From NCBI GenBank assembly GCA_038363925.1, contig JAQQWL010000008.1, positions 2,418,001-2,482,000 of the forward strand: a DNA stretch of 64,000 bases. Reading direction: 5' to 3'. The notes under the pieces are model-generated. The model was given only the letters and a program-made list of their open reading frames with translations, was not told the DNA's origin and made no database searches. The DNA comes from Apiospora phragmitis. Taxonomy: Eukaryota; Ascomycota; Sordariomycetes; Amphisphaeriales; Apiosporaceae. Shown piece by piece: positions 1 through 10,560 of the stretch (position 1 is its first letter; each line of letters begins with the position of its first letter). The translations under genes were made by a program, and so were the position numbers.

Positions 1-1176
1 CCCTACGTCGACTACCTACGGCCCATCATCGCGGACGGCGACACGGGCCACGGCGGACTGAGCGCGGTCCTCAAACTCGCCAAGCTGTTCGCCGAGAACG
101 GCGCGGCGGCGGTGCATTTCGAAGACCAGCTGCACGGCGGCAAGAAGTGCGGGCACTTGGCGGGCAAGGTGTTGGTGCCCACGGGCGAGCACATCAACCG
201 GCTGCTCGCCGCCCGCTTCCAGTGGGACGTCATGGGCTGTGAGAACCTCGTCCTCGCTCGCACGGACTCGGAGAGCGGCCGGCTCATCTCCAGCGCCATC
301 GACGTGCGCGACCACGAGTTCATCCTCGGAGTTGCCGAGGAGGGCATCGCGCCGCTCGCCGAGACCCTGCAGGAGATGGAGGCCGCGGGCGCGTCGGGCG
401 CCGAAATCGACGCCTTCGAGGCCAAGTGGGTTAAGAGCACGAAGCTCGTGTCCTTCGACGAGGCCGCCGTCGCCCAGCTCCGACAGCAAGGGGTCGCGGC
501 GGACAAGATCGCCAACAGCTACACCGCCGTCGTCGAGGCCCAGCGCGACATGGGCATCAACAAGCGCCGCGAGCTCGCCAACTCCTTGCTGAGCGGAAAC
601 GACAAACCCATCTATTTCGGCTGGGACATCCCCCGCACCCGCGAGGGCTTCTACCACTTCCGCGCCGGCATGCCGGCCGCCACGAAGCGTGCCATCGCCT
701 TCGGGCCCTACGCCGACCTGCTCTGGGTCGAGACGGGTGACCCCAACGTCCAGGTCGCGGCGGACCTCGCCCGCGCCGTGCGCGCCGTGTTGCCGGGTAA
801 GGGGCTCGTCTACAACCTGTCGCCCTCGTTCAACTGGATGGGCCACGACTTCACGGGCGAGACGCTCAAGTCCTTTATCTGGGACATCGCGCGCGAGGGC
901 TTTGTCTTACAGCTCATCTCCCTCGCGGGCTTGCACAGCACCGCGACCATCACCAACGAGCTGGCCAAGGCCTACAAGGAGGACGGCATGCTGGCCTATG
1001 TCAACTTGGTGCAGCGGCGCGAGAAGGAGCTTGGCTGCGAGGTGCTGACGCACCAGAAGTGGAGCGGGGCGTCCTACATCGATGGCATCCTCGGCGCCAT
1101 CCAGAGCGGCAGCAGCGGGAGCAAGAGTATGGGCGAAAGGAAATACGGAGGGGGCAGTTTCACTGATTGGGTGTAG
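1..1176 (+). CDS. 2-methylisocitrate lyase / isocitrate lyase, 5'-truncated by window edge
   Basis: The frame is open from base 1 to TAG at 1174-1176, so this is the C-terminal 391 residues; the N-terminus lies outside the window. The catalytic loop [11 protein letters not shown] with its active-site Cys, preceded by ADGDTGHGG and [10 protein letters not shown], is the ICL-family signature. Later landmarks are [23 protein letters not shown] and [13 protein letters not shown]. The family cleaves isocitrate (glyoxylate cycle) or 2-methylisocitrate (propionate detoxification, mitochondrial). The protein ends in SFTDWV, with no SKL-like peroxisomal signal, and the loop reads LAG rather than MGG, which favours the mitochondrial methylisocitrate enzyme. 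That choice is an inference; a phylogeny including the missing N-terminus would settle it. No introns or frame breaks are visible. Confidence 0.9.
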   Translation, partial: PYVDYLRPIIADGDTGHGGLSAVLKLAKLFAENGAAAVHFEDQLHGGKKCGHLAGKVLVPTGEHINRLLAARFQWDVMGCENLVLARTDSESGRLISSAIDVRDHEFILGVAEEGIAPLAETLQEMEAAGASGAEIDAFEAKWVKSTKLVSFDEAAVAQLRQQGVAADKIANSYTAVVEAQRDMGINKRRELANSLLSGNDKPIYFGWDIPRTREGFYHFRAGMPAATKRAIAFGPYADLLWVETGDPNVQVAADLARAVRAVLPGKGLVYNLSPSFNWMGHDFTGETLKSFIWDIAREGFVLQLISLAGLHSTATITNELAKAYKEDGMLAYVNLVQRREKELGCEVLTHQKWSGASYIDGILGAIQSGSSGSKSMGERKYGGGSFTDWV

Positions 1177-1768
1177 CAAAAACATAGAGAGTCAGGTTCG
1201 GATGATGGCTATGAATGATATTGTGGCAGAGACATGAAAATTCTACTTGAATGGAAATAGCAGCATTGGGCGGCGTTCTGAGGGCATATAGATCTGTCAA
1301 CTATCATTATATATGAATGATCCATCATTTCTAACTCATCTGGGCACATCGAGCGACGACTCAACAGAAAAGTGTTAGGAACAAGCACTATGTGCGTGTT
1401 TAAGGCTTTCTATCATCTTGCTACGGAGATCGTTCGCATCGGGAAGATTGAAGGAAGCTCTCATACATGAACCATATCGAAACGACAAACGCCATGCTCC
1501 ACATCCGAAGAGATAACCAGCCACCTGGTTCCCACCACGCCGTCATCCCCAGCGTCTATGACCATCCAAGTAAAAGGAAAAACATCATACCCTCTTAGGG
1601 TCCTTCATTCATTGCGCGCAGAGCTAAAACAGATTAGATACCTCCTCTATCACTATTCCCCCTTTACCACTACGTGATATAAGGGGATAGATGATATCAG
1701 GACATCATAAAGCCGGTTTAAACAGATCCTTCATTTAATTACAAAGCGGGTTTAAACCGGCCGAACCT
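1177..1768. other. Convergent intergenic region
   Basis: This 592-bp spacer lies between the lyase and the oppositely oriented dehydrogenase and holds both 3' flanks. It is AT-rich (for example around 1300-1330 and 1675-1745) and has no ORF with coding character. No repeat or RNA gene was recognised. Confidence 0.6.
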
Positions 1769-2893
1769 TCAGAGGGAGTCCTTGGAGGCGTTGTTGACGG
1801 GCGCCGGAGCCGGGGGCCCCTCCGGGGTGACGTATGCCTTGGTCATGCCGCCGTCGACGACCATGTCGTGGCCGTTGACGAAGCTGGCCTCGTCGGATGC
1901 CAGGAAGACGACGGCGTGGGCCTGCTCGACGGCCTCGCCGAAGCGGCCCGTGGGGAAGTGGATCTCGCGGCGCAGGCGCTTGGCCTGGTCGTCGCCGAGC
2001 CAGTCCTGCAGCAGTGGGGTGTTGAGGGGCGCGGGACAGAGCGAGTTGAAGCGGAAGCCCTCACGCGCGTGCACCATGGCGAGCTCGCGCGTCAGGGCCA
2101 GCACGGCGCCCTTGGACGCCGTGTAGGCGAGCTGCGGGGTCGCGGCGCCGGCGAGGGCGACGACGGACGCCGTGTTGATGACGCTGCCTTTCGTCTTCTT
2201 GTTGCGGCGCAGGGCCTGCACGGCGTGCTTGCAGCCGAACCAGACGCCCTTGACGTTGATGCTCATGGTCAGGTCCCAGATGGCCTCGGGGGTGCCGATC
2301 GCGTCGTCGTCCTTGGCGTGCATGATGCCCGCGTTGTTGAAGATGACGTCGAGGCCGCCCCAGGTGTCGAGCGACTCGACGGCGGCTTGGATGGAGGCTT
2401 CCTTGGACACGTCGCAGACCTGCAGAAAGCACATTGCGCAAGCCGTTAGAACTTTTATTCCATGGCGGGCGCAAAGAGGCAATGGGCTGCTGCTGATGCG
2501 GTTTGTGGGATGTAAACTTACCGCTGTCTCAACTGGGGGGCGTTGGGCACAAGCTGTGTGACCTTGGCCTTGGCCTTTGCCAGGGCGGGCTCCGAGATAT
2601 CGGTCATCAGGATGCTGGCGCCCTCCTTGGCGAAAAGGATGGAGGTCTCGAGACCAATGCCACTGCTCGTTGCGTCAGCATGTTTGTTGCTTGACTGATG
2701 ATTTCATGTGTTCCCGTATTCTTGCAGGGAAACACAACATGCGGCAGAGGTGACACAGCTATCGGTATTTGGGGACATGCGATAGGCGGAGGTAAATAAA
2801 GATTTGGTGGCTTTTGTGATTGGAGACGGAAACCTACCCGGCGGCACCAGTGATCAGGGCATTCTTGCCAGCGAGACGACCAGCGGAGCTCAT
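1769..2893 (-). CDS. Short-chain dehydrogenase/reductase (classical SDR), three exons, one apparent frameshift
   Basis: The exons are 2838-2893, 2522-2662 and 1769-2419. Exon 1 starts MSSAGRLAGKNALITG, and the first junction assembles the nucleotide-binding motif TGAAGGIG. Exon 3 carries NNAG and the catalytic Ser...YTASK (Y-x-x-x-K), ending near VNGHDMVVDGG. The total is about 282 residues, the normal length for a single-domain NAD(P)-dependent SDR; the substrate is unknown. Exon 2 as written ends in phase 2, yet exon 3 needs phase 0. Adding one base to the G6 run at 2535-2540 fixes the phase and turns the odd exon end into a VETA|VCDVSKEA junction typical of the family. The ATG at 2891-2893 was chosen because it directly precedes the Rossmann strand. 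Confidence 0.85.
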
Positions 2894-4236
2894 TGTTTCT
2901 GCGAGGAGCACGGTAAACGGGAAAGAGGGTATACGCGACGTCAAATGATTGAGAAAAGGAGTGTCTTCTTGCTGTTTGAAGGAAAGATAAGTTGGGAAAG
3001 TTAAGTTCCTACACAACTAAGTGGTGGGTGGTAATGCGACCACTTGGCTGCTCGTTGACTCGCCTCGCTGCGATATAGGAGGTTCGTTTGGCGGGGTGCT
3101 TGCTTTCCGTGACTACCGGAAATCCAGAAACAGCGGGGACATTTTTGGACCGGCCATGATAACGTGGCCTGGTGGTCGTCCTTATCTTGAAATTGGCACC
3201 AGCTGAGTCGTGTTGACCGGTTACACGTTTGGCTGGTGTTGGTGATCTCCAAGTATGAATTTGACTCCCTGGATACCTATGCAAGATTCGTCAGCTCTTT
3301 ACAGTCATGTGCGAGGAAGCAGTCAACTAAGCTTATTGCGTAGCGGCGATCCCGGCGTCTTGGAACATCACATCACACAGACTTTAACCTTGCAACAACG
3401 TGAACTTCCTGTCCCGAAGCAGGCAATGTGCATCTAGCGGTACAGGGATAAACGACAGCTTGACTCGTTACCTCCTTTCCGCACTTAGGTAATAGATAAG
3501 CTATCGCCAAGACTATCAACTATCTCGACTGTAGCTGTCTAGTTACATGTGTAAGCCAATTTGGTCATTCTGACTTGGAGATAGAGAGGCACATCTTAGT
3601 AATATTCTCATGGAGGGATTGGAATGGCAGCTTGGATTGAGGGCTGCTTAGCACGAAGGAATAGTAGAAACAGAACCAGACAAGACTCTATCAAAGTTGA
3701 CAATCGGCAGTGACGTTGTGCTCAGGACCCCGCCATCAATGCCCATGCCCCAGAACCGGCCCCTCGACCCCTCGAGCAGCAACGACCGGTGAGAAAACAA
3801 AGAAACGCGGGAGGATGATCAGGATTCCTTGGCGATAAAGCGCGCATCCCCGTTTACGGGGTAGCTTGGCTTATCACGATGGTGCCCCACGTCATCAATC
3901 TGGGTTTGGAGGCTGGCGGGCTGAACCGCTACACTGCAAACTAACCAGATTCCCGCCAGTCTCCCACCTTCGTCCTGTGCATTATTTCGTCGTAATTGGC
4001 CTTGTCTGGCGATTGATTCCCACTTGTCATCCTTACCAATACCAATACAACTATAGAATCGTAGATCTATTGATTGCTTTGCTGCGCAAAAAAGCCACTC
4101 CATTTCGCATTCCCTTCTTTCGGCATTGATGCGACAGTCCTTCTATTTCGATCGCAGCCAAATTTCGAGTTGATCGAAACCTCACCTCGCCCCCAAGCAC
4201 GTCCTCTCCGAACTGCGCCCCCGAAAGACCGCCGAA
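2894..4236. other. Divergent intergenic region
   Basis: This 1.3-kb region lies between divergently transcribed SDR and glutamine-synthetase-family genes, so it should hold both promoters. Only short ORFs of random composition are present. The stretch 3990-4140 is rich in C, T and CCAAT-like text (accaataccaatac at about 4034-4047) and may be the 5' UTR/promoter of the downstream gene. No repeat was noticed. Confidence 0.5.
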
Positions 4237-5798
4237 ATGTCTCCCCCACAAGAAGTCACGTTAGAGTCGCTGTCGGAGCTGCTCAAAGATGACAACAAGG
4301 TGAAACTGGCTGGCATTGACGTCGACGGCCAGCTTCGAGGCAAGATCGTCTCCAAGAAGAAGTTCCTGTCCGTCGCCAAGTCCGGCCTCGGCTTCTGCTC
4401 CGTCATCTTTGGCTGGGACATGCATGATCTGCTGTACATCGAGGAGCTCAAGGTCAGCAACAAAGAAAACGGTTACCACGACATCCTCGCCGAAGTCGAC
4501 CTCCAGAGCTTTCGCCGTATCCCTTGGGAGGATAATGTGCCCTTCTTCCTGCTCAACTTCTTGGATCCCGACACCCAGGAACCCATATGTGCTGACCCCA
4601 GAGGTCTCCTCGAAGTCCAATTGGCCAAGTTGAAGGCCAAGGGCTTGGATGGCATGGCTGGAGGTTCGTATCTGCCTCTCTTGGCTGTATGCCAATGCTA
4701 TGGGATTTGCTAACCTATTCTTCTTCACCTTAGGCGAACTCGAGTTCTTCCAATTCAAGCTACCCCCGAACGAGACGAGCCCTGCCGCCTTCCTGCAGAA
4801 TAACCCTGCTCATGCCCTTCCCTCCCTCACCGAAGGCATGTTTGGATACAGCATTACTCGACCGGTACACAACCAAGATTACTACTACGATATCTATGAT
4901 ACCTGCGCCAAGTTCAACTGTGACATTGAGGGATGGCATACTGAGAGTGGCCCAGGCGTGTTTGAGGCCGCATTGGAATTTGGCCAGGTTAGTGAGATGG
5001 CGGATCGCGTCAGCATGTTCAAGTACGTCGTGAAGTCGGTGGCGACCAAGTATAACATTGCGCCGTGTTTCATGGCCAAGCCGAGATCTGGTTTGCCTGG
5101 CAACAGTGGCCACTGCCATTTCTCCATTGTGGACAAGGATGGCAAGAACCTCTTCTACCGGGAGACCAAGGACGAGAACGCTCCGTATCCCGATGCCGCA
5201 TACTTGAGTGATATGGGACGGCAATTCCTGGCCGGCTTGATTGAGGGCTTACCCTATGTCATGCCGATGCTCGCGCCCACCATCAACTCCTACAAGCGTC
5301 TGGTGGAGAACTTCTGGGCGCCAGTGACAGTCTCGTGGGGCTTGGAGCACCGCGCCGCTTCCATCCGGTTAATTTCGCCCCCGACTGCGAAGCCGAGCGC
5401 AACACGGTTTGAGTTGCGAGTGCCCGGAGCTGACGCCAACCCTCACTTCGTCATGGCCGCGCTCATGGGCCTGGGATGGCGGGGTATCGAGAAGAAGCTG
5501 GAGCTAACAACGCCGCCGTTGGGCAAGGGCGAAGATGTCGGCGGCGGCGCCGACCAAGGCATCCGACTTGCGCGCAGCCTGAAGGAGGCGACGGACATGT
5601 TCATGTCCAAAGACAGCATCGCTCGCGAGGTCTTCGGGGACGACTTTGTGGAGCACTTTGGCGGTACACGACGCCACGAGGTTCGGGTAAGTGTCAGTTC
5701 CGTCGCATTGGATCGGCAGAATGCTAACTTGTTGACCATAGGTGTGGGATGAGGCTGTCACGGAATGGGAGATCAAGCGCTACATTGAAACAGTGTAA
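4237..5798 (+). CDS. Glutamine-synthetase-family ligase (type I-like / FluG- or gamma-glutamylpolyamine-synthetase-like)
   Basis: The exons are 4237-4663, 4734-5686 and 5742-5798, giving 478 residues with correct phases (introns of 70 and 55 nt). The N-terminal beta-grasp part has LAGIDVDGQLRGK. The catalytic part has GGELEFFQF (created at the first junction), WHTESGPGVFEAAL, SGHCHFSI, the nucleotide-binding GLEHRAASIRL and RFELRVPGADANPH. This architecture belongs to the prokaryote-type GS superfamily found in fungi beside the true eukaryotic GS. Members ligate glutamate to amines, including polyamines, or are part of FluG-like proteins. It is not the octameric fungal assimilation enzyme GLN1. 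The exact amine substrate cannot be read from the sequence. The reading frame is clean. Confidence 0.88.
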
Positions 5799-6388
5799 AG
5801 GGCGGAGTACTTCTAGGATACCCCACAAGAGGAGTAAGGCGTATATCGATATATATTTGGTATATTGGTTCCAGTGGGCGGGCGGGACGGATCATATTTG
5901 ATGTATCTCAAGAAATTTTTCTGAAGCAATGAAACTTCAACTCACTTCTACTTGCACCTTTGGCTTCCATTCGAGAATGACTGCGCGAAACCCCATTATA
6001 CCTAGCGTCTCGTGTTTAGGATACACGAACTACCCCTATTCTGAGGTTGTTAGGCTAAGTAAGCTTAATAAGGGTAGCTCGTAAAGTCTTGGAGCACAGG
6101 CTATTCCGTCTCTCAGGCTCCAAGTTACTACATCTCCAGTGATATAGCTCGTAGGCCACACGTGAGAGAGTAATCCCTTACACGTTGGCTGTAGTCGTGC
6201 GCTCAAGGGAGATCGCAACCAGAAACGGCAACTGTCCCAATGAGGTAACTGTCCCAATTGGGCAAGATGCAGTGGGTGCAGCTAACCTTACCTACCTCTA
6301 CCCGCAGACCATGCCGCATGTGGTGGGTCTCGTTTAACATGCCGGTCGTCTTGTCTAACATGATGACCTAGAAGGTTGAAAGCATAGG
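5799..6388. other. Intergenic region
   Basis: This is a 590-bp spacer. Near 6230-6262 there is a short duplicated motif (aactgtcccaat, twice). I see no ORF with family similarity. Any missing 5' exon of the downstream transcription-factor gene, including a zinc cluster, would have to lie here or inside its first exon, but none is recognisable. Confidence 0.5.
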
Positions 6389-8167
6389 ATGTCCTCAATT
6401 GCTGCATGTAACTTGTCGTGCCAGTTGACCAATTCGGCAATCTTCCAACTTGGTGCGCCCGTCAGAGAAATGCCTGAAAAGAGACAGCGGCTATTGCATT
6501 GGCAACCGGGGTTTTCTCTGGCCCGGAAGCCCGCCAAGAAGTCGATAACGCGGAGGAGGAGGAAGGAACAGAGTACAGGCGCGCCGCAGCGGTATGAGTT
6601 CGTCTGCGAGAACCTCGTGGAGGAATCAGGCCATGGGCCAAGGCGTTCCGTAGAAAGATGCGTCATCGTCACGAATCCAGAAGGCCTTACCACCCACGAC
6701 ACGGCTGTTTCGCCAAGGTTCGGGCAGCTTACCACATCCAACGAGATACTTGCGAACAACACCCAGAACATATCGACACCATGTAGCATATTATACAACA
6801 GTGTGGCCCACCGCTTTGAGCCTATTCTCAACCAATGTACAGTGATCCAGCCATCTCCTTTCCCGTCTCATCGACCATGTAAACTAACGGCTCCAGACAA
6901 TCGAGAGTTTTGCAAGATCCCATTGACATTCGACTTGCAGATCAACCCATTTCAGTATCGCCAGGGCATCCATTCGGAACCCCTCTTTCTGGTTCATGCG
7001 GCGATGGCTTTGGCAGGGCATCATGTCGAAAGCCAGTCGGCCGAGCACCATAGGGGTACCGCACTCCAGCTACTCCGTGAAGGCCTCGGGACACCAGGTG
7101 ATTTGGCAGATGCGTTTTACATGCTCGACACCATCACCATTCTATTCTCGCTAGATGTGAGTTTCCCACACTCTGCCCCATTTGTGCCGATCCCGATCCC
7201 TGTTCCAACTTATAGCGAGCACTACATAGGAAACGCAATCGGCTTTCGGAAATTGGAGCATCCACCTCACCGGCGTCTTCGCCCTCCTTGAGGCATGTGG
7301 CGGGACACATGTGTGGATCAAATCGCCCAGAGCAGTTGTCCAGGTGGGCTTGATGGTATGGTATGTGGAACCTACCCTCCTCTCCCTGGTGATCACATCC
7401 GGACCAAGCTGACCTCCCCAGGTGGGATGCCATTACTAGCCTGGTCGCCAGAGAGGACTGCGTATTCCCTTACTCTTACTTTGAAGTTGTAGCATCCTCA
7501 AACCAAGGCGAACAAGAGTGGGACTACTTTCGTCTATGTGGCTGCCCGCTCCCTCTCGTGGAGATAGTGATGCGGCTAGCAAGACTCAGCGCCGAGAAGA
7601 GAAAGTCAGCGCCCATGCAGTATGTCAAGCTCGACGACACCGTCATTTCAGACATCGAGAACTCACTCGGTTCCTGGCAGCATGTGTCGCCGCCGACGGC
7701 CGACCGGGACGAAAGCTCGGTGCACCAGGACATGGACAGCATGCACTGCGCCGAGGCGTGGCGGCACGGCCTGCTCCTGTACGTCCATAGGGTGTTTCGA
7801 TGGGAGCCTGGGGACCGCGTCCCGCCGAGCATGGCGCGGTGCGCTCGGGTCACGGCCGACCACGTCTTCGCGTGTCGCGAGGACAGTAGCCTAGTGGCCA
7901 AGCAGGCTCTGCTGCCCCCTTTTCTTCGCGGGGTGCGAGCTGAGGGACGAGTCCACGCGCAGGATGATACTCCGGCTTTGCTCGCGCTGGGACTATGTGA
8001 CGAGATACCACATGTTTAACACCACTGTGCCGTTGCTGAAGGAGGTCTGGGCCAACCAGGACCAAATGGGGTTTGATAATGTGTGGTGGGGGCAAGTCGT
8101 GGATAGAATGCATGCAAATGATAAGTCAGGCGGCTATCCATTGCAGAGGCGGCTCTGTTTTGGTTAG
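6389..8167 (+). CDS. Fungal-specific transcription factor domain protein (Fungal_trans_2 type), one apparent frameshift
   Basis: The supported exons are 6389-6836, 6897-7156, 7230-7360 and 7422-8167, all with GT...AG introns of 60-73 nt and matching phases. Splicing the first intron gives REFCKIPLTFDLQINPF followed by LFLVHAAMALAGHHV, and later NWSIHLTGVFALLEACGG. These are hallmarks of the regulatory middle domain that accompanies Zn(II)2Cys6 DNA-binding domains. Residues about 32-50 (KRQRLLHWQPGFSLARKPA) resemble the linker that normally follows the zinc cluster, but no Cys6 motif is visible upstream, so the 5' end is uncertain or degenerate. The frame breaks at the C5 run 7915-7919, where one C too many separates LLP from LFFAGCELRDEST; downstream the protein continues to TAG at 8165-8167. 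Confidence 0.7.
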
Positions 8168-8626
8168 TAAATACACGGATTCACACCGTCAACCTTGATA
8201 AGGTACCCTCATTATGTGATTCTCGAGAGATGAATACGCCCTGTAGTTAGCTCGTTCATGTGTCTGGTTTGATGAATCTAGGTATCTGGCCCTCGTAGCT
8301 CCAGTCTCTTACTGGTTTCGGCCTCCTACCTAATTGGGACAATTCCCTCTTTGGTCTTTCCCACTGGCATGTTATGGGGCACTGAGAGCGGGATGTTCTC
8401 TCGAAGACTACGAGGCTGGGTCAAAGCTGGCATATATTGTCGTTAAGACCTTGTTTTATACTGCAATAAGAGTATGACAATTGTAACCCTTTCAGAGCAG
8501 CAAGTATCCCGTGATACTGACTTCTAATACCCATTGGTCAACACAAACGAACACAGTCAGGTTGCGACTGCCTCAATCATATCCTTACACATCTCCCCTC
8601 CTTCGGTGATAAACTTCAGCTGTACT
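8168..8626. other. Intergenic region, putative MFS promoter
   Basis: This 459-bp spacer lies between two genes on the same strand. An in-frame upstream ATG at 8534 would extend the transporter by 31 residues of poor composition, so I treat it as leader. Nothing else was recognised. Confidence 0.45.
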
Positions 8627-10147
8627 ATGACTACATCTGTCACGACGGCGACCAGCGCGCCACGCCAACCAGCCTCGTGGGTCACCATGATAACATGGGA
8701 TGGCCCGGACAATCCGCAAGACCCCTTCAACTGGCCGCCCCGGAAGAAGTGGTGGACAGTCGGACTCGGCCTCCTGGCCAGCTTCGTCTGCTCCATGAAC
8801 GGCAGCATCCTCGCCGCCGCCCACGAAGCCATCGCAGAGGATTTCGGCATCTCCGACGGGCCGTTCCCCCACTCCTACTGGACCACGACGTCCTGGGGCG
8901 TGGGCGCCGCCCTGTTCCCGCTCCTCCTGTTCCCTGCCCTGGAGGACTGGGGCGTCCGGCCCGTGCTGCTGGGTGTCTACTTCTGCTTCGTCTGCCTGCT
9001 GGTCCCCATCGGCTTCGCCCCCAACTACGCCACGCTCGGCGCGGTGCGCTTCTTCAGCGGCGGCTGCGTCCCGCTCATGAGCGATGCGGTCGCGAGCATG
9101 GCCGCGAACGTCTTCCAAGGGGCCAAGGCCCGAAGCGTGCCCGTCGCGCTGTATGTTCTGGTTTACCTCGGGGCCACGAGCCTGGGGCCGGTGGTGGGCG
9201 CCGCCGTACTTCGGCAGCAGCATCTCTCGTGGCGCTGGATTGGGCATGTCGAACTGATCGTGACGGGCGCCTTGCTTCCCCTGTTCTATGTCGGCCTCCC
9301 CGAAAGCCGCGGAGGGGCTATCCTACGAGCTAAGGCCAAGAAGATGCGCAGTGGAGAAGGCAGCACACTGGCTTACATGGCTGACGAGGCCGACCCCACG
9401 CCGTTGCGTCAACGCCTCGTCAGCAGCTTGACCCGGCCATTGGACATGTTCTTCACGGAGTGGGTCGTCTTCGTCTCGGCCATTTGGGCTGCGTTTAGCC
9501 TCGGCACGATATACCTGTTCACGCACTCGGTCGACCAGGTCTACGGCAAACTCTATGGGTGGACTCCGGTGCAGGCAGGGTTCATCCAGACTGCCATCGT
9601 CGCGGGCGAAGTCTTGGGAACTGCTCTCTCGCTGGCGACGAACCACTGGTACGAGGCCTCGGCGGCCCGGAACACCGAGGTGCCGGGCACCCCGATCCCC
9701 GAGGCGAGACTGTACGCCGCCATCATCGGGGGTTTCGTCGGCGTCACCGGCGGTATGCTGGTCTACGCATGGGCGGCATGGGCCACGGTGCACTGGATGG
9801 TGATCACCGTGGGCCTGACTCTAGTGGGCGCCGGGACGACGGCCGTGTTGATCAGCATCGCCAACTACCTCATCGACGCCTACAGCGAATACGCGGCGAG
9901 CGCGCTTGCCGCCGTCGGGCTGGCGGAGAACCTGGCTGTGGCGTTTCTCCCGCTGGCTTCGTCGGTGCTGTACACCGATCTGGGCTTTCAGTGGGCTAGC
10001 ACGCTGCTGGGGTTGGTGTCTGCGGTGCTTGCCGCGATGCCCTTTGTCGTCATCAGGTGGGGTAAGGAGATTAGAGATCGTAGCCCTTTCATGAAGGAGG
10101 CTACAATTGACCGGAAGAGAGACTTGGGGGTTGTGGTCGATGTATGA
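8627..10147 (+). CDS. Major facilitator superfamily transporter, DHA1-type (drug/polyamine:H+ antiporter)
   Basis: This is a single exon of 506 residues from ATG 8627. The next upstream in-frame ATG (8534) gives an unlikely leader, and homologous transporters begin just before the motif seen here. The cytosolic N-terminus carries WDGPDNPQDPFNWP, a hallmark of fungal DHA1 carriers (TPO1/FLR1 group). About twelve hydrophobic segments follow, split by a hydrophilic loop near residues 235-280. LPESRGGAIL after the sixth segment is the usual family motif. The predicted role is plasma-membrane export of drugs, polyamines or a metabolite. The gene sits directly downstream of a transcription-factor gene and 2.8 kb from the glutamine-synthetase-like gene, which could indicate a small functional cluster. 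The frame is intact. Confidence 0.9.
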   Translation: MTTSVTTATSAPRQPASWVTMITWDGPDNPQDPFNWPPRKKWWTVGLGLLASFVCSMNGSILAAAHEAIAEDFGISDGPFPHSYWTTTSWGVGAALFPLLLFPALEDWGVRPVLLGVYFCFVCLLVPIGFAPNYATLGAVRFFSGGCVPLMSDAVASMAANVFQGAKARSVPVALYVLVYLGATSLGPVVGAAVLRQQHLSWRWIGHVELIVTGALLPLFYVGLPESRGGAILRAKAKKMRSGEGSTLAYMADEADPTPLRQRLVSSLTRPLDMFFTEWVVFVSAIWAAFSLGTIYLFTHSVDQVYGKLYGWTPVQAGFIQTAIVAGEVLGTALSLATNHWYEASAARNTEVPGTPIPEARLYAAIIGGFVGVTGGMLVYAWAAWATVHWMVITVGLTLVGAGTTAVLISIANYLIDAYSEYAASALAAVGLAENLAVAFLPLASSVLYTDLGFQWASTLLGLVSAVLAAMPFVVIRWGKEIRDRSPFMKEATIDRKRDLGVVVDV

Positions 10148-10560
10148 CGGGTATCAGATATCCTGTATTCCAACTTCTAACGACCGCAAAGGTCCGTCGT
10201 GGAAAACTTGTTTCATTGGGAGATTCGTGTATTTCTCTTGGAACAAAGCAGGCCATTGTTGAATAAAGCCCTGTGTGTCAAACAAAGGGGTTCTTAGTCT
10301 CAAGCCACGTCGACAAGGATATCAAAAGAATGCCTTTATTCCAAAATCAGAATATCCCAACTTTCTCTATGTATATAATGCATGATAGACAGAGTGTAAC
10401 GATACGTCCATGTTTGTTGTAGAACATGCTGGATGCGACATCTGCGGATCTCACCTATATAACCAAAGATAGGGACCGGCTAGTATCCTGTGTCATTGTA
10501 CAGCCTTGACTTTTGATACCGCCAACCAGCATCTTCCAAAATCAACAAATCGCAAACACG
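10148..10560. other. Intergenic region
   Basis: This 413-bp spacer holds the transporter 3' flank and the promoter of the kinase-like gene. It is AT-rich around 10360-10390. No ORF or repeat was recognised. Confidence 0.4.

Noticed and set aside
16..846. 276-codon minus-strand ORF antisense to the lyase
   Set aside because: It is the GC-rich shadow of the conserved isocitrate-lyase-family gene; composition is Val/Gly/Arg/Ala-rich with no motif.
6310..6355. Degenerate zinc-cluster upstream of the transcription-factor gene (Cys-containing text around ACGG...CRSSC)
   Set aside because: The spacing does not fit CX2CX6CX5-12CX2CX6C and a stop follows at once.
8585..9247. Long antisense ORF under the MFS transporter
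   Set aside because: It is the mirror of a strongly biased coding strand with Arg/Gly/Glu-rich nonsense composition.
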